Assembly: GCF_002723455.1 (NCBI RefSeq)
Contig: NZ_PDUS01000004.1
Coordinates: 1 to 64,000 of the forward strand
DNA from: Pseudoalteromonas sp. 3D05
Lineage (GTDB): Bacteria > Pseudomonadota > Gammaproteobacteria > Enterobacterales > Alteromonadaceae
Direction of reading: 5' to 3'
DNA: 64,000 nt
The notes under the pieces are model-generated. The model saw nothing but the letters and a program-made list of their open reading frames with translations, ran no database searches and had not been told where the DNA came from. The translations under genes and the position numbers were made by a program. Positions 19,385 to 28,879 of the stretch are shown here, one piece after another (position 1 is the stretch's first letter; every line of letters begins with the position of its first letter).

Positions 19385-20238
19385 TGTACATCCTCTAAAA
19401 CAGCTCTTGATTGATCTATTTTATCACAGAGCTCACCCAGTCCATCAAGGATACGAAAAGTGAATCTGTGTAGTAAATCTGCATTTACCTGTATAAATTG
19501 ATTATGCTTTACCGCGGGAACTTCAGGCCATTGCTGCCAATCGATAACCGGCTGTTTGGTTTTTGATTTTTCTTCTGGAAGAATAATCACCTCAGGCTTA
19601 GCAACAATAACGTTTTCAATACTGATCAAGGGATAATCTGTTCGGCTATTGGCAAACACATTACTGCCATGGCAAATCTCAATAAGTTGATTGATCCAGG
19701 TATTTTTACTGACCGTCATCATCGGCTCAGGCCACAGTTGATAAAATACAGCAACACTGGTTTTGCCATGTTGTTTGGCTTTAATAGCACCTAATTTTTG
19801 CTGAAATTCATTAGCGGCATGCTTTGCCGTGTTTTCACGACCTGTCAGCTTACCTAAACGAAGCAGTTCCTGTGGCACTTTATCGACTTCATTGGCTTCA
19901 CTGTATAAGACCTTAACACCCATACGCTCTATCAAGGCTAAGTCGTCAGCTTTACTGCCTGTTTTCCATGCAAGTACCAAATCGGGTTTAAGCGCTAACA
20001 GCTTTTCAATTTGAATACCTTGGTGACCGCCTAAACGCGGGATCTTATTCGCTGCCTTTGGAAAGTCAGCGTATTCAACTGTTCCCACAATTTGCTCGCC
20101 GGCGCCAATGGTATAAAGGTTTTCAACTATATGCGGGGCAAGGGCTACAATTCTAAGTTGTTGCTTATTAGGTTCAGCCAAAAGCTTGGTACTTACCAAG
20201 CCTAGTACAACAAATAATGCGAGCCTTAATACCCACAT
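19381..20238 (-). CDS. btuF: periplasmic cobalamin-binding protein of the BtuCDF importer
   Basis: Captures corrinoid in the periplasm and delivers it to BtuCD. 285 residues with a signal peptide ending near LLA (residue 21) and a type III binding-protein fold. [23 protein letters not shown] is the first lobe; [25 protein letters not shown] and a long linker helix follow. It is the last cobalamin gene, overlapping cobO by 1 nt and ung by 4. It is separated by six cob genes from btuCD, all on one transcript. No btuB receptor is present in the window. Confidence 0.9.
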   Translation of the reverse strand: MWVLRLALFVVLGLVSTKLLAEPNKQQLRIVALAPHIVENLYTIGAGEQIVGTVEYADFPKAANKIPRLGGHQGIQIEKLLALKPDLVLAWKTGSKADDLALIERMGVKVLYSEANEVDKVPQELLRLGKLTGRENTAKHAANEFQQKLGAIKAKQHGKTSVAVFYQLWPEPMMTVSKNTWINQLIEICHGSNVFANSRTDYPLISIENVIVAKPEVIILPEEKSKTKQPVIDWQQWPEVPAVKHNQFIQVNADLLHRFTFRILDGLGELCDKIDQSRAVLEDVQ

Positions 20239-20837
20239 TAGTAATCAAACCCTATTTGCGCTTTAACACCCGCATCAAATGCGTGTTTAACATTACGTAC
20301 TTCGCTTACTGTGTCAGCAAGGTCTGTTAACTTACGGTGCGCACCACGCCCTGTTACAATGACCGACTGCATCGGAGGGCGATTGGCAATAACCTCTAGC
20401 GCTTCTTCTAAATCAATGTAGCCATAAGTGATCATGTAAGTAATTTCATCAAGTAACACAAGGTTGATTGATTCGTCATTCAACATGCGTTTAGCGTCTT
20501 GCCAGGTAGCTTGCGCAGCGGCGGTATCTGACTCTTTATTTTGCGTTTCCCAAGTAAACCCGGTGTTCATAATAGCAAATTCAACGCCCGCACCTTGTAA
20601 TAGGTTTCGCTCACCACACGGCCATGTGCCTTTTATAAATTGGCACACAGCGGCTTTCATTCCATGACCAACACAGCGAGTTACTGTACCAAACCCTGAG
20701 GTAGATTTACCTTTGCCGTTGCCAGTAATTACCTGAAAAACGCCTTTTTCTGTTTGCGCCGCAGCAATGCGTTCGTCCACTTTGTCTTTTACTTTTTGTT
20801 GACGTTGTTGGTGTTTGTCGTTATTTGTGTCGCTCAT
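20238..20837 (-). CDS. cobO: cob(I)yrinic acid a,c-diamide adenosyltransferase
   Basis: Adds the 5'-deoxyadenosyl ligand to the corrin cobalt. CobO/BtuR type, 199 residues. The ATP loop GNGKGKSTSGFG is near residues 39-50, and LLDEITYMITYGY follows near residue 125. The N-terminus is charged and low complexity (DTNNDKHQQRQQK). It lies 11 nt after cobQ and overlaps btuF. Confidence 0.96.
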   Translation of the reverse strand: MSDTNNDKHQQRQQKVKDKVDERIAAAQTEKGVFQVITGNGKGKSTSGFGTVTRCVGHGMKAAVCQFIKGTWPCGERNLLQGAGVEFAIMNTGFTWETQNKESDTAAAQATWQDAKRMLNDESINLVLLDEITYMITYGYIDLEEALEVIANRPPMQSVIVTGRGAHRKLTDLADTVSEVRNVKHAFDAGVKAQIGFDY

Positions 20838-20848
20838 CTGCTTGCTCC

Positions 20849-22327
20849 TTACCAGTTTTGGTAAATTTTAGTAATTTGTGGAATATCTAAATGTTGTTTG
20901 CACATATCAGCTAAGCGCGTTAGTTGCTGTTCGCGATGTGTGTTTATATCTATATGCTGTTCTATACCACTGCTTGGTAACACCCAGTCTAGTATCAGCT
21001 GGCTTGCTGCACTGCTATCAAACAGGCTATGTAAGTAAGTACCTGCTATGCTGTTGTCACTAGATACAAAACCATCATGTGTCACACTTTGTGGGTGTGT
21101 GGTAAATTTTAGCAAAGGCTGTTCAAGTGCAGGGCCACGGCTTTGGCCAGCGTGAATTTCATACCCCGTTACTTGGGCTTCACCGCCATTCAAATACATA
21201 ACAGCCGATGCTTGCGTCAATACTTTTTCAACGCCTAATTGAGTTGTAAAGTCACCCAGTGCTAGCCCTTTACAGTGCTGAGTGCTTGACTCCACTCCCG
21301 CAGGGTCGTAAATATCAGTGCCTAACATTTGTAAGCCGCCGCAAATACCCAGTACTTTTCCGCCATAGCGAAGGTGGCGCTTAATTTGCTCTTCCCAGCC
21401 TTCATTTTTTAAAAAGGCTAAATCACTGATGACATTTTTACTGCCAGGAATAATTATTAGATCAACATTGGGGATAGCCTGTGTGTGGCGCACGTAGTTT
21501 ATATTTATTTGCGGGTTTAGCCGCAATGCATCAAAATCGGTATGGTTACTAATATGCGGCAACAATAACACCGCAATACTCACTTTGGCTTGCGTTACAG
21601 TGTTATCAATAGCAACCGCATCTTCTGCATCTAAGGCCAGATCATGCAGATAAGGTAATACGCCTAGCACGGGTTTGCCCGTGTACTCTTCGAGCCAATC
21701 AAGACCACCTTGTAGCAGTGCAATATCACCGCGAAAACGGTTGATCACAAAGCCTTTCACGCGTGCTTGCTCTGACTCACTGAGCAATGCCAAGGTACCC
21801 ACTAAGTGAGCAAAAACGCCGCCTTTATCAATATCGGCAATAATAATAACAGGGCAGTCCACCGCTTCGGCATAACCCATATTGGCGATATCACCAGCAC
21901 GAAGGTTGATTTCTGCGGGACTCCCCGCCCCTTCAACAACGAGCAGCTCAAATTCTTTACTTAATCTTTTTTGTGAGGTGAGCACAGCATCCATCGCGAC
22001 TTTTTTATAATCGTGATATGCGCCCGCTTCCATGTTGCTAATCGCTTTACCATGAATGATCACTTGGGCACCCGTATCACTATTAGGTTTAAGCAGTACC
22101 GGATTAAAATCGATTCTTGGAGCAACTTTTGCCGCGATTGCTTGTAGCGCCTGAGCACGGCCTATTTCGCCGCCGTCCTCGGTTACAGCGCTATTAAGTG
22201 CCATGTTTTGTGGCTTAAACGGCGCAACGCTTACACCTTGCTCTGCAAACACTCGGCACAAAGCAGCAACAAGTGTGCTTTTACCGGCATCGGATGTGGT
22301 GCCTTGGACCATTATTGTTTTCATCAT
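20849..22327 (-). CDS. cobQ: cobyric acid synthase (amidase)
   Basis: Uses glutamine to amidate four side chains of adenosyl-cobyrinic acid a,c-diamide. 492 residues. An N-terminal dethiobiotin-synthetase-like ATPase ([18 protein letters not shown]) is followed by a class I glutamine amidotransferase with the nucleophile in [10 protein letters not shown] near residue 333 and a C-terminal His in GTYLHSLF. Start overlaps cobU by 4 nt. Because ring-synthesis genes are absent here, it acts in salvage of incomplete corrinoids or with genes elsewhere. Confidence 0.97.
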   Translation of the reverse strand: MMKTIMVQGTTSDAGKSTLVAALCRVFAEQGVSVAPFKPQNMALNSAVTEDGGEIGRAQALQAIAAKVAPRIDFNPVLLKPNSDTGAQVIIHGKAISNMEAGAYHDYKKVAMDAVLTSQKRLSKEFELLVVEGAGSPAEINLRAGDIANMGYAEAVDCPVIIIADIDKGGVFAHLVGTLALLSESEQARVKGFVINRFRGDIALLQGGLDWLEEYTGKPVLGVLPYLHDLALDAEDAVAIDNTVTQAKVSIAVLLLPHISNHTDFDALRLNPQININYVRHTQAIPNVDLIIIPGSKNVISDLAFLKNEGWEEQIKRHLRYGGKVLGICGGLQMLGTDIYDPAGVESSTQHCKGLALGDFTTQLGVEKVLTQASAVMYLNGGEAQVTGYEIHAGQSRGPALEQPLLKFTTHPQSVTHDGFVSSDNSIAGTYLHSLFDSSAASQLILDWVLPSSGIEQHIDINTHREQQLTRLADMCKQHLDIPQITKIYQNW

Positions 22328-22848
22328 TGATTACTTTTTAAAGTGAGTGGCAAGCCTGCCATTATAAATTCAACCCGAGCAACCTCTGCAGCTATTGCCT
22401 GATGCAACCAGCCTGACTCATCAACAAAGTCACGGCTTAATTGCCCAAGCGGCACAATGCCATGCCCCACTTCGTTACTGACAAAAATAACCGGCCCAGG
22501 AAGCGTGTTCAGCACTTCAAGCAATGCCTGTTTTTGCTGCGACCAGCAGTTATTATCCTGACATAAACAATTACTAAGCCACAGTGTAAGGCAATCAACT
22601 AAAATGCAGTTATCAGCTTTGCTATGTGTTTTGAGTGCATCTGCAAGCGCAATTGGCTCTTCAATGAGCTTCCAGTGTGCTGGGCGCTGCTGCTGATGAC
22701 GATGAATACGCGCTTGCATTTCATTGTCATGGCCTTGTGCAGTAGCAATGTATATTACGGGTTGCTGGCTGTTTGTTGCTAACTGCTCTGCAAAGCGGCT
22801 TTTGCCACTGCGGGCGCCACCAAGGATTAAGGTATGTTTAGGTTTCAT
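22324..22848 (-). CDS. cobU: adenosylcobinamide kinase / GTP transferase
   Basis: Phosphorylates adenosylcobinamide and transfers GMP to form AdoCbi-GDP for the lower ligand. 174 residues. P-loop [16 protein letters not shown] is near residue 9; the guanylated His lies in IHRHQQQRP near residue 49; [10 protein letters not shown] near residue 127 is a family motif. Overlaps both cobS and cobQ by 4 nt, which signals translational coupling. Confidence 0.96.
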   Translation of the reverse strand: MKPKHTLILGGARSGKSRFAEQLATNSQQPVIYIATAQGHDNEMQARIHRHQQQRPAHWKLIEEPIALADALKTHSKADNCILVDCLTLWLSNCLCQDNNCWSQQKQALLEVLNTLPGPVIFVSNEVGHGIVPLGQLSRDFVDESGWLHQAIAAEVARVEFIMAGLPLTLKSNQ

Positions 22849-23648
22849 TGAGCGGTACTCGTCATTATAGCAATGAGGGTTATATAAATACTCACCTCAC
22901 TAAGCTGCTGCGCTGCCCCTAAGCAATCACCGGTATAACCGCCTAATTGGCGTTTAAACCAATGCATAACCATCAAACGTACGAATACTAAAATCAGGGT
23001 TATTATTACTAGTGTCTGCCAAGTGACTAGCTGAAACTTCAACGTAATGGCAAATAAAAACACAGCCGTTAATAATAAAGTGACTAAGCTGATTTTAGAT
23101 AAATGCATAGCCAATGGTTTTACTTTTGCGCTGGCATCTTCGCTGACATAATCCATGCTAAAAATGATACTGGTCGCAACGACACGGCTCAAGCATTGTC
23201 CTGCAATGATAGCAAATAACAACACACCAATCTTTTCACTTAATATCACTAAGCTTTGGTACTTCAGCACTAGTATAATAATGAGTGCCGCCGCGCCGTA
23301 TGTACCTAAACGACTGTCTTTCATAATATTAAGCTTTTGCGATACCTGCCAGCCACCACCAAAGCCATCCCATACATCAGCCCAGCCATCTTCATGAAAT
23401 GCGCCTGTGATGAGTAAGCTAAGTGCCATTACTAACAGCACACACAATGAAGCAGGTAATATAAATTGCAGGCAATAAAACAACAAAGCATGTACTAAAC
23501 CAAGCCCTAAGCCTACTAACGCAAAGTAGCGGCTGGCTTGATTTAAGTGCTGAGACGTTACCTCAAAACAAAGCTTTACCGGGATGCGGGTTAAAAAGCT
23601 AACCGCTAATTGGAGCAATTGCCATTGCGTGATACGTGCTTGGGTCAT
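22845..23648 (-). CDS. cobS: adenosylcobinamide-GDP ribazoletransferase (cobalamin synthase)
   Basis: Joins AdoCbi-GDP to alpha-ribazole at the inner membrane, the last joining step of cobalamin synthesis. 267 residues, strongly hydrophobic with about seven membrane spans. The conserved GAFHEDGWADVWDGFGGG block at residues ~80-97 is the metal-binding CobS signature. It overlaps cobU and is 3 nt after cobT. Confidence 0.96.
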   Translation of the reverse strand: MTQARITQWQLLQLAVSFLTRIPVKLCFEVTSQHLNQASRYFALVGLGLGLVHALLFYCLQFILPASLCVLLVMALSLLITGAFHEDGWADVWDGFGGGWQVSQKLNIMKDSRLGTYGAAALIIILVLKYQSLVILSEKIGVLLFAIIAGQCLSRVVATSIIFSMDYVSEDASAKVKPLAMHLSKISLVTLLLTAVFLFAITLKFQLVTWQTLVIITLILVFVRLMVMHWFKRQLGGYTGDCLGAAQQLSEVSIYITLIAIMTSTAQ

Positions 23649-23651
23649 CGC

Positions 23652-24713
23652 TTACACCACATCATCTACAGCGGCGTCGGCAAAACTTGCCATTTTGTTA
23701 TAAAAACCCAGTGCACTCTGTAGCAAGGGTAAGCTTAATGCAGCGCCGGTGCCCTCCCCTAAACGCAAATCTAATTGTAGTAATGGATTAACCTCTAAAT
23801 GGGCCAACATTTTGCTATGGCCTTGCTCGTTTGAGCTATGGGCAAAAATTAAATAAGCTTTTACATTGGGGTTAATTGCAATCGCGACTAATGCCGCTGC
23901 GGTACAAATAAAGCCATCGACCAGTACCACAATGTGTTGTTCAGCAGCGCTAAGCATAGCCCCCACAATATGCACAATTTCAAAGCCACCCACTGCACCA
24001 AGTAATGTGACTGGGTTATCTAGTTGAGTTTTGTGTAAAAACAGTGCTTGCTCCACAACCTTTACTTTGCGCGCAACCACCTCATCACTTACACCAGTCC
24101 CTTTACCCACGCATTCACTGGCAGGGAGTTCAAGCATAGCTGCCATAATCGCGGCTGCACTGGTGGTATTGCCTATGCCCATCTCACCCAAGGCGAGGGT
24201 ATTACAGCCTCTCTTTTTCAGCTCTAGTACAAGTTGTTTTGCATTACTAAAACCTTGCTGTACCTGATCGATACTCATAGCCCTTTGTTGATTCAATGGC
24301 TCGGTTATATCCCCCAGACGGCAATCACGAATACCCGCATTAGGTAGCTTAGTTAAAGTACCGCAATCAACCACTTCTAGCTGCCAGCCTAGCTGGTTGC
24401 AAAACACATTAATTGCCGCGCCGCCCGCAGCAAAATTAGCGACCATTTGTGCTGTAACTTCACTGGGGGCAATAGACACACCTTGCGCTGCAACACCATG
24501 GTCGCCGGCAAACACGATTAATGTGGGCTGGTTTATCGCTGGTTGAAAATCTAAAAAACCATTTTGCGTAGCAATGTTTTGACTAAAAATAGTTACCAAT
24601 TGCTGTGCAAGTGGTTCAAGTAGACCCAGTGCGCCAAGCGGTTTAGTTTTTTGATTTATTTTATCGCTGATCAGCGTATCAAATTGCGTGTTGAGTGGTT
24701 TAATAGAATACAT
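23652..24713 (-). CDS. cobT: nicotinate-nucleotide:dimethylbenzimidazole phosphoribosyltransferase
   Basis: Activates the lower-ligand base to alpha-ribazole phosphate. 353 residues. Signature stretches are KTKPLGALGLLE near residue 22, FAGDHGVAAQGVS near residue 68, GEMGIGNTTSAAAI near residue 176 and RLGEGTGAALSLPL near residue 318, the last with the catalytic Glu. The start overlaps the btuC stop as TAATG. Confidence 0.97.
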   Translation of the reverse strand: MYSIKPLNTQFDTLISDKINQKTKPLGALGLLEPLAQQLVTIFSQNIATQNGFLDFQPAINQPTLIVFAGDHGVAAQGVSIAPSEVTAQMVANFAAGGAAINVFCNQLGWQLEVVDCGTLTKLPNAGIRDCRLGDITEPLNQQRAMSIDQVQQGFSNAKQLVLELKKRGCNTLALGEMGIGNTTSAAAIMAAMLELPASECVGKGTGVSDEVVARKVKVVEQALFLHKTQLDNPVTLLGAVGGFEIVHIVGAMLSAAEQHIVVLVDGFICTAAALVAIAINPNVKAYLIFAHSSNEQGHSKMLAHLEVNPLLQLDLRLGEGTGAALSLPLLQSALGFYNKMASFADAAVDDVV

Positions 24714-25723
24714 TATTGATACACCTTTTTACGAAAACACAATAAAGATAAAAAGAACACACTGCCGATAGCTGAGGTGATCACCCCGATTGGTAGTTCT
24801 TGGTTGCTCATCACAATACGCGAGAGTACATCTACCCAGACCATAAATGTACCGCCAACGAGTGCAGTCATCGCAAGGCCTGTTAAGGTTCCTTGAGATA
24901 CAAAAAATCGCACTATGTGTGGGATCATTAAGCCTACAAAGCCAATTCCACCGCATAATGCGACTAGCACGGCAGTGATCAATGAACTTAACAGCAATAT
25001 TAATAAGCGAAAGCGCTGCACTGGAATACCCAAGGTCGCGGCGCTTTCATCACCTAACAACATGGCATTGAGTTGACGCCTAAAACTCATTAATAGAACC
25101 ATACAGCTGATGATGACTAAAGCTGGCAACCAAAGAGCTTGCCATTGCGCACGAGCAAAACTTCCCAACGTCCAAAATAAAATCGCGGTGATAGCTTGTG
25201 GATCGCTAAAATAAAGCAGCAGACTAGTAAACGCACTAAATAAAAATGACAATGCAACCCCAGCTAATAGCATTGTTTCAACCTGAGCAGAAGCTCTACG
25301 CCCAGCAATAAATACCAGTAAAAACATGGTCAACATGCTACCCACAAAGGCAGCCAGAGACATTGAAAAACCAGCACTAATACCCGTAAACGTGATAAAG
25401 CAGACCACGCCGAAGGAAGCGCCTGATGAAATGCCAAACAAATAAGGATCCGCTAGCGGGTTGCGGGTTACGGTTTGTAAAATCAGCCCTGCAATAGCGA
25501 GTCCTGAGCCAGCTAGGAATGCTAATAAAGTACGGGGAAAACGTAACTGCCAAATGATTCGCTCCAGAAAGGAATCACTCCCTTGGCCAAACCACTGTCC
25601 AATTACACTGTAGTAAACATCAATAAACTTGCTGGGGGCTGCACCAAAGCTCAACGCTGCAAAAATACTGAGCATGCTTAACACGAGGGTTAGCAATAAT
25701 GCTAGGTTACTTTTCAGTGGCAT
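24713..25723 (-). CDS. btuC: cobalamin ABC transporter permease (FecCD family)
   Basis: Membrane subunit that imports corrinoid with BtuD. 336 residues from the ATG at 25723, which has AGGAG seven bases upstream; an earlier in-frame start would add eight residues and lacks this signal. About ten helices are expected. RNPLADPYLFGISSGASFG near residue 95 and GGIGFVGLMIPHIVR near residue 257 are FecCD motifs; the second contacts the ATPase. It overlaps the btuD end by 17 nt. The substrate call rests on operon context and the riboswitch. Confidence 0.92.
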   Translation of the reverse strand: MPLKSNLALLLTLVLSMLSIFAALSFGAAPSKFIDVYYSVIGQWFGQGSDSFLERIIWQLRFPRTLLAFLAGSGLAIAGLILQTVTRNPLADPYLFGISSGASFGVVCFITFTGISAGFSMSLAAFVGSMLTMFLLVFIAGRRASAQVETMLLAGVALSFLFSAFTSLLLYFSDPQAITAILFWTLGSFARAQWQALWLPALVIISCMVLLMSFRRQLNAMLLGDESAATLGIPVQRFRLLILLLSSLITAVLVALCGGIGFVGLMIPHIVRFFVSQGTLTGLAMTALVGGTFMVWVDVLSRIVMSNQELPIGVITSAIGSVFFLSLLCFRKKVYQ

Positions 25724-26528
25724 GATGCTCTCCTGATTGATAACCATAAAAATACGTTATATGGGGAATTACTCGCTCAACACTTTGCGGATGCATAGTA
25801 ATTTGCGCGCACACACCAAATACATCGCTGAGCATTTTCTCTGTTATAACCTGCTCAGGAGTGCCAGATTCCACTATTTCGCCGTGATCTATCACTAATA
25901 GCTCATCACACATGCTGGCCGCTAAATTTAAATCATGAAACGATGCCAACACAGTGACACCGAGTGATTTAGCTAATTCCATTAATTGAATTTGATATTT
26001 TACATCAAGGTGACTGGTTGGCTCATCCATGATCAAAAGCTGCGGCCTTTGCACTATAGCACGCGCTATTAAAGCTCGCTGTTTTTCACCACCAGAGAGC
26101 GAATCGAATGTTTGGTTAGCGTGCTCTGTTAAACTTACTTGCTCAATCGCTTGGTGAATTAGCTGCTTATCTTTATTTGTAGTGCCACTAAAAAGGCGTT
26201 TATGTGGAGTAAGCCCAAGACTTACTACATCATACAAAGATAAATTAAATTGCGAGGGAGTTTCTTGCAAAACCACTGCAACTCGCTTGGCAAAATCGTC
26301 AGCGCTTAATTGCCAAATATCATGTGACTCAAGAAGCACTTGGCCACATGTTGGTTTATTAAACCGATAAAGACAACGCAATAAACTCGATTTACCTGCC
26401 CCATTAGGTCCAAGTAATCCTATAAATTTACCTTGTTCGATGCTGATATTTATATTTTTCAAAATGGGTATATTAGCAACAGCCCAAGATAGTTTATTGA
26501 CTGTTAGAAGTGGTATTGGTGTCTGCAA
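25707..26528 (-). CDS. btuD: cobalamin ABC transporter ATPase, TTG start
   Basis: Drives BtuC. 273 residues with Walker A GPNGAGKSS near residue 38, the signature LSGGEKQRA near 145, Walker B LLIMDEPTSHLD near 164 and the switch His in ASFHDLNLA near 197. The most plausible start is a TTG at 26528 preceded by AGAGA, since no ATG lies before the Walker A region. First gene after the B12 riboswitch, so its translation or transcription is the direct control point of the operon. Confidence 0.92.
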   Translation of the reverse strand: MQTPIPLLTVNKLSWAVANIPILKNINISIEQGKFIGLLGPNGAGKSSLLRCLYRFNKPTCGQVLLESHDIWQLSADDFAKRVAVVLQETPSQFNLSLYDVVSLGLTPHKRLFSGTTNKDKQLIHQAIEQVSLTEHANQTFDSLSGGEKQRALIARAIVQRPQLLIMDEPTSHLDVKYQIQLMELAKSLGVTVLASFHDLNLAASMCDELLVIDHGEIVESGTPEQVITEKMLSDVFGVCAQITMHPQSVERVIPHITYFYGYQSGEHHATEK

Positions 26529-26631
26529 TGTTAATCTCTGCTAGCATGCGCAAAACCCAATACAATAGACACACGCAAAATGCATGTGAAATAAGTGAGT
26601 TTACCCGCTCAATGAATCAAAAATATTAAAC

Positions 26632-26745
26632 GCATTTAGTATCTGACTTATCACTAATGTGGCTTACAGTTGCGGGAACAGCTGAGGATTTTCACCTCAT
26701 TCCTAAATACCCCCCTATTATGGGCGGGTGAGTTTATATTTCAAT
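26632..26745 (-). promoter_or_regulatory. cobalamin (AdoCbl) riboswitch
   Basis: On the minus strand the region reads GAGGTGAAAATCC, CAGCTGTTCCCGCAACTGTAA and AAGTCAGATAC, the core blocks of the cobalamin riboswitch. GTATTTAG (26710-26703) pairs with CTAAATGC (26639-26632) as the closing stem. A C-rich/G-rich hairpin (CCGCCC...GGGGGG) lies just 5'. It sits between cobC and btuD, so bound cobalamin should repress btuD and all genes to btuF. There is no U-tract after the core, which points to control of translation initiation rather than termination. Confidence 0.93.
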
Positions 26746-26774
26746 TAATATCTTTCTAGATGGCTAAAATCATA

Positions 26775-27392
26775 CTAAAAAACAATTTTAGGCCAAGCTT
26801 CACCTTGTTCATCAATGAAAACATCAACACAAATAAGACCAGCATAAGGGATTGAAAACACATTTTGGCTAATAAGAGATTCACGCGGGAGCTGACAAAC
26901 AAATGCTAATATTTGTTTAATAACGCCAGCGTGGGTTATTACCAAATGTGCACCTGTATTTTGTGTCGTTATTGTCGCTAACAATTGCTGCCACCACGTT
27001 TCAACTCGACTATAAAACGCGTTCATGGATTCGCCATTAGGCGGAGTAATTTGCCAAGGGTTTTGCCAAAAATCCCCAATTGTCGGTGAACTACTTTGCT
27101 GCCAAAGCGCTTCATAGCTTTGCCCATCCCAATCACCAAAATCATACTCTGCAATTGTACTGTCTATATTGAGTGGGAGTTGGCGAGTATTTGCTAGCTG
27201 TTGAGCAAATAGTTTACAACGCTTCAAGGGAGAGCTTGTTACAGTGGTGATATCGCAAAGCCCAACAACTGCATCTTCTAACTGCTGAACACCCTTTTTG
27301 CTCAACTCAAAGTCGCTACGCCCAGCTAATACATTTTGCTGCTCAAGCTCACCGTGACGTAAAAAATACACTTTAGTTGAAAAAGGCTGCAT
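26775..27392 (-). CDS. cobC: alpha-ribazole-phosphate phosphatase-like (histidine phosphatase family)
   Basis: Removes phosphate from alpha-ribazole phosphate or cobalamin phosphate. 205 residues with the RHGE motif (FLRHGELE, catalytic His near residue 12), a conserved SSPLKRC, and the second His in VITHAGV near residue 151. The family is broad, so the CobC call relies on its place directly before the cobalamin operon. It lies upstream of the riboswitch, hence outside its control unless read-through joins the units. Confidence 0.85.
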   Translation of the reverse strand: MQPFSTKVYFLRHGELEQQNVLAGRSDFELSKKGVQQLEDAVVGLCDITTVTSSPLKRCKLFAQQLANTRQLPLNIDSTIAEYDFGDWDGQSYEALWQQSSSPTIGDFWQNPWQITPPNGESMNAFYSRVETWWQQLLATITTQNTGAHLVITHAGVIKQILAFVCQLPRESLISQNVFSIPYAGLICVDVFIDEQGEAWPKIVF

Positions 27393-27415
27393 GGGTTATC
27401 ACTTTAAAAAGGACA

Positions 27416-27440
27416 AAAAAAGCGCCAATAGGCGCTTTTT
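27416..27440. terminator. terminator between nqrM and cobC
   Basis: AAAAAGCGCC / GGCGCTTTTT with a four-base loop lies 18 nt past the nqrM stop; T-tracts are present on both strands. Confidence 0.92.
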
Positions 27441-27457
27441 ATAAAATAATTTTGAGC

Positions 27458-27670
27458 TTATAAGATTTGGTTTTCTTTCCAAATCTGCTCTTTTGCCATG
27501 CGCTTTTTACGCTTGTCACATGGATCGTCACAATCGCAGGCTTTATCAATACCTACTGAGCCTAGACCACCACAGCTGCTAGCCATAGATTTTTTCTGCA
27601 TTATCATGCCAATTGCCATTGCTGCGACAATTAATATTAGTAAACCAAAAGTAAGAAGAAAAAGTGACAT
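27458..27670 (-). CDS. nqrM: Na+-NQR maturation protein NqrM
   Basis: Needed to assemble the cysteine-ligated iron in the NqrD/NqrE part of the Na+-NQR. 70 residues: one N-terminal membrane helix (LFLLTFGLLILIVAAMAIG) and then a Cys-rich block with Cys in SSCGG, ACDCDDPC, the NqrM (DUF539) signature. It follows apbE, the usual order nqrF-apbE-nqrM. Confidence 0.93.
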   Translation of the reverse strand: MSLFLLTFGLLILIVAAMAIGMIMQKKSMASSCGGLGSVGIDKACDCDDPCDKRKKRMAKEQIWKENQIL

Positions 27671-27751
27671 TGCTTAGCCCCTGTTGTTCAGCAATAAAAT
27701 AACGCTCAATCAATACTGAGCTGTGTGTATTATAAACCGCTTTGCGCTTGG

Positions 27752-28783
27752 CTACAAATAGGGTTTAAATGCTGGGCTCGAATAAGTCACTAAACCATCC
27801 TTCGATTTAGCTATTAGATAGACCGCTAAGTCATTCTTTTCTGCATAGGCTTGGGCTTTATTCATGCCCATAATAGTCAATGCAGTAGCAAGCCCATCAG
27901 CTGTCATCGCTGAGGGGTGCAATACAGTAACCGATACCAAATCATGTCGGGTTGGCATACCTGTGACAGGGTCAATTAAGTGGCTGTAAGTCACACCATC
28001 CATTTCATAAAAAATGCGGTAATCACCCGATGTAGCCATACCATTATTACCTGGCGCTAAAATACGGTGCACCTTTCGCGTACCCGGCTCGGCGTCAGGT
28101 TGCTCAATAGCGATACGCCACTCTTTAGCATTCGGCTTTTTACCAGAAATACGCAGCTCACCGCCTATTTCAACCATGTAATCAGTTATACCGTGTCTTT
28201 CAAGTAATTCAGCCACCTTATCAATACCGTACCCTTTTGCAGTTGCGGAAAACGAAAGCTCTAAGCCATCAATCGTTTTTGCTAAACCCTGCTCAGTCAG
28301 TTTTAGTTTATCAACACCTATGTTAGCAACCATGCTAGCTAATGCTTCATCCGTTGGGCGTTTAGTTGGTTTTTTATCAGGACCAAATCCCCATAAATCA
28401 ATTAACGGACCCATGGTTACATCTAACGTTTTTGTTGATTCACCTAAACGAATAGACTCTGCTACAACCGCTCTAAAGTCTGCGCTAATCGGCATAACTT
28501 GGCCTGCTGGTATGCGATTGAAGTTATTTATTTCTGAATCTTTAATATAAGTCGACATAGATTGATTTACATCTTTAAGCAATTGATTAACTTCAGGGAG
28601 TAAATTAAGCGAGTCTAACTTATCTTGTTTTGCATATGCTTTGATGTGATAAGTCGTGCCCATGGTTCGGCCTTCAAGGTAGAGCTCTTTAGGCTCATCG
28701 CTTTGGCCACAACCTGATATGAATAGAGTGATAAAAATAAATAAAAAGGCAACAAATGCCTGCGGGTGAAATACTTTATTCAT
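27752..28783 (-). CDS. apbE: FAD:protein FMN transferase ApbE (flavin transferase)
   Basis: Attaches FMN to Thr in the D-x-x-SGAT motifs of NqrB and NqrC on the periplasmic side. 343 residues with a lipoprotein signal and lipobox FISGC near residue 25. The ApbE signatures are GRTMGTTYHI near residue 38, SATAKGYGIDKVAEL near 175, and HLIDPVTGMPT near 260. It is separated from nqrF by a terminator, so supply of the enzyme may be set lower than the complex. Confidence 0.96.
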   Translation of the reverse strand: MNKVFHPQAFVAFLFIFITLFISGCGQSDEPKELYLEGRTMGTTYHIKAYAKQDKLDSLNLLPEVNQLLKDVNQSMSTYIKDSEINNFNRIPAGQVMPISADFRAVVAESIRLGESTKTLDVTMGPLIDLWGFGPDKKPTKRPTDEALASMVANIGVDKLKLTEQGLAKTIDGLELSFSATAKGYGIDKVAELLERHGITDYMVEIGGELRISGKKPNAKEWRIAIEQPDAEPGTRKVHRILAPGNNGMATSGDYRIFYEMDGVTYSHLIDPVTGMPTRHDLVSVTVLHPSAMTADGLATALTIMGMNKAQAYAEKNDLAVYLIAKSKDGLVTYSSPAFKPYL

Positions 28784-28807
28784 GGCAGCCTACTTAAAAT
28801 TGGAAAT

Positions 28808-28840
28808 AAAAAAGCCTCGTAACAATCATTGTTACGAGGC
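28808..28840 (-). terminator. terminator after nqrF
   Basis: A 12-bp stem, GCCTCGTAACAA and TTGTTACGAGGC, is followed on the minus strand by six T. It lies 40 nt past the nqrF stop and divides nqrA-F from apbE-nqrM. Confidence 0.93.
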
Positions 28841-28879
28841 TGATATTCTAACCAAAACTAATGTGTTTTGGTATCAGTG

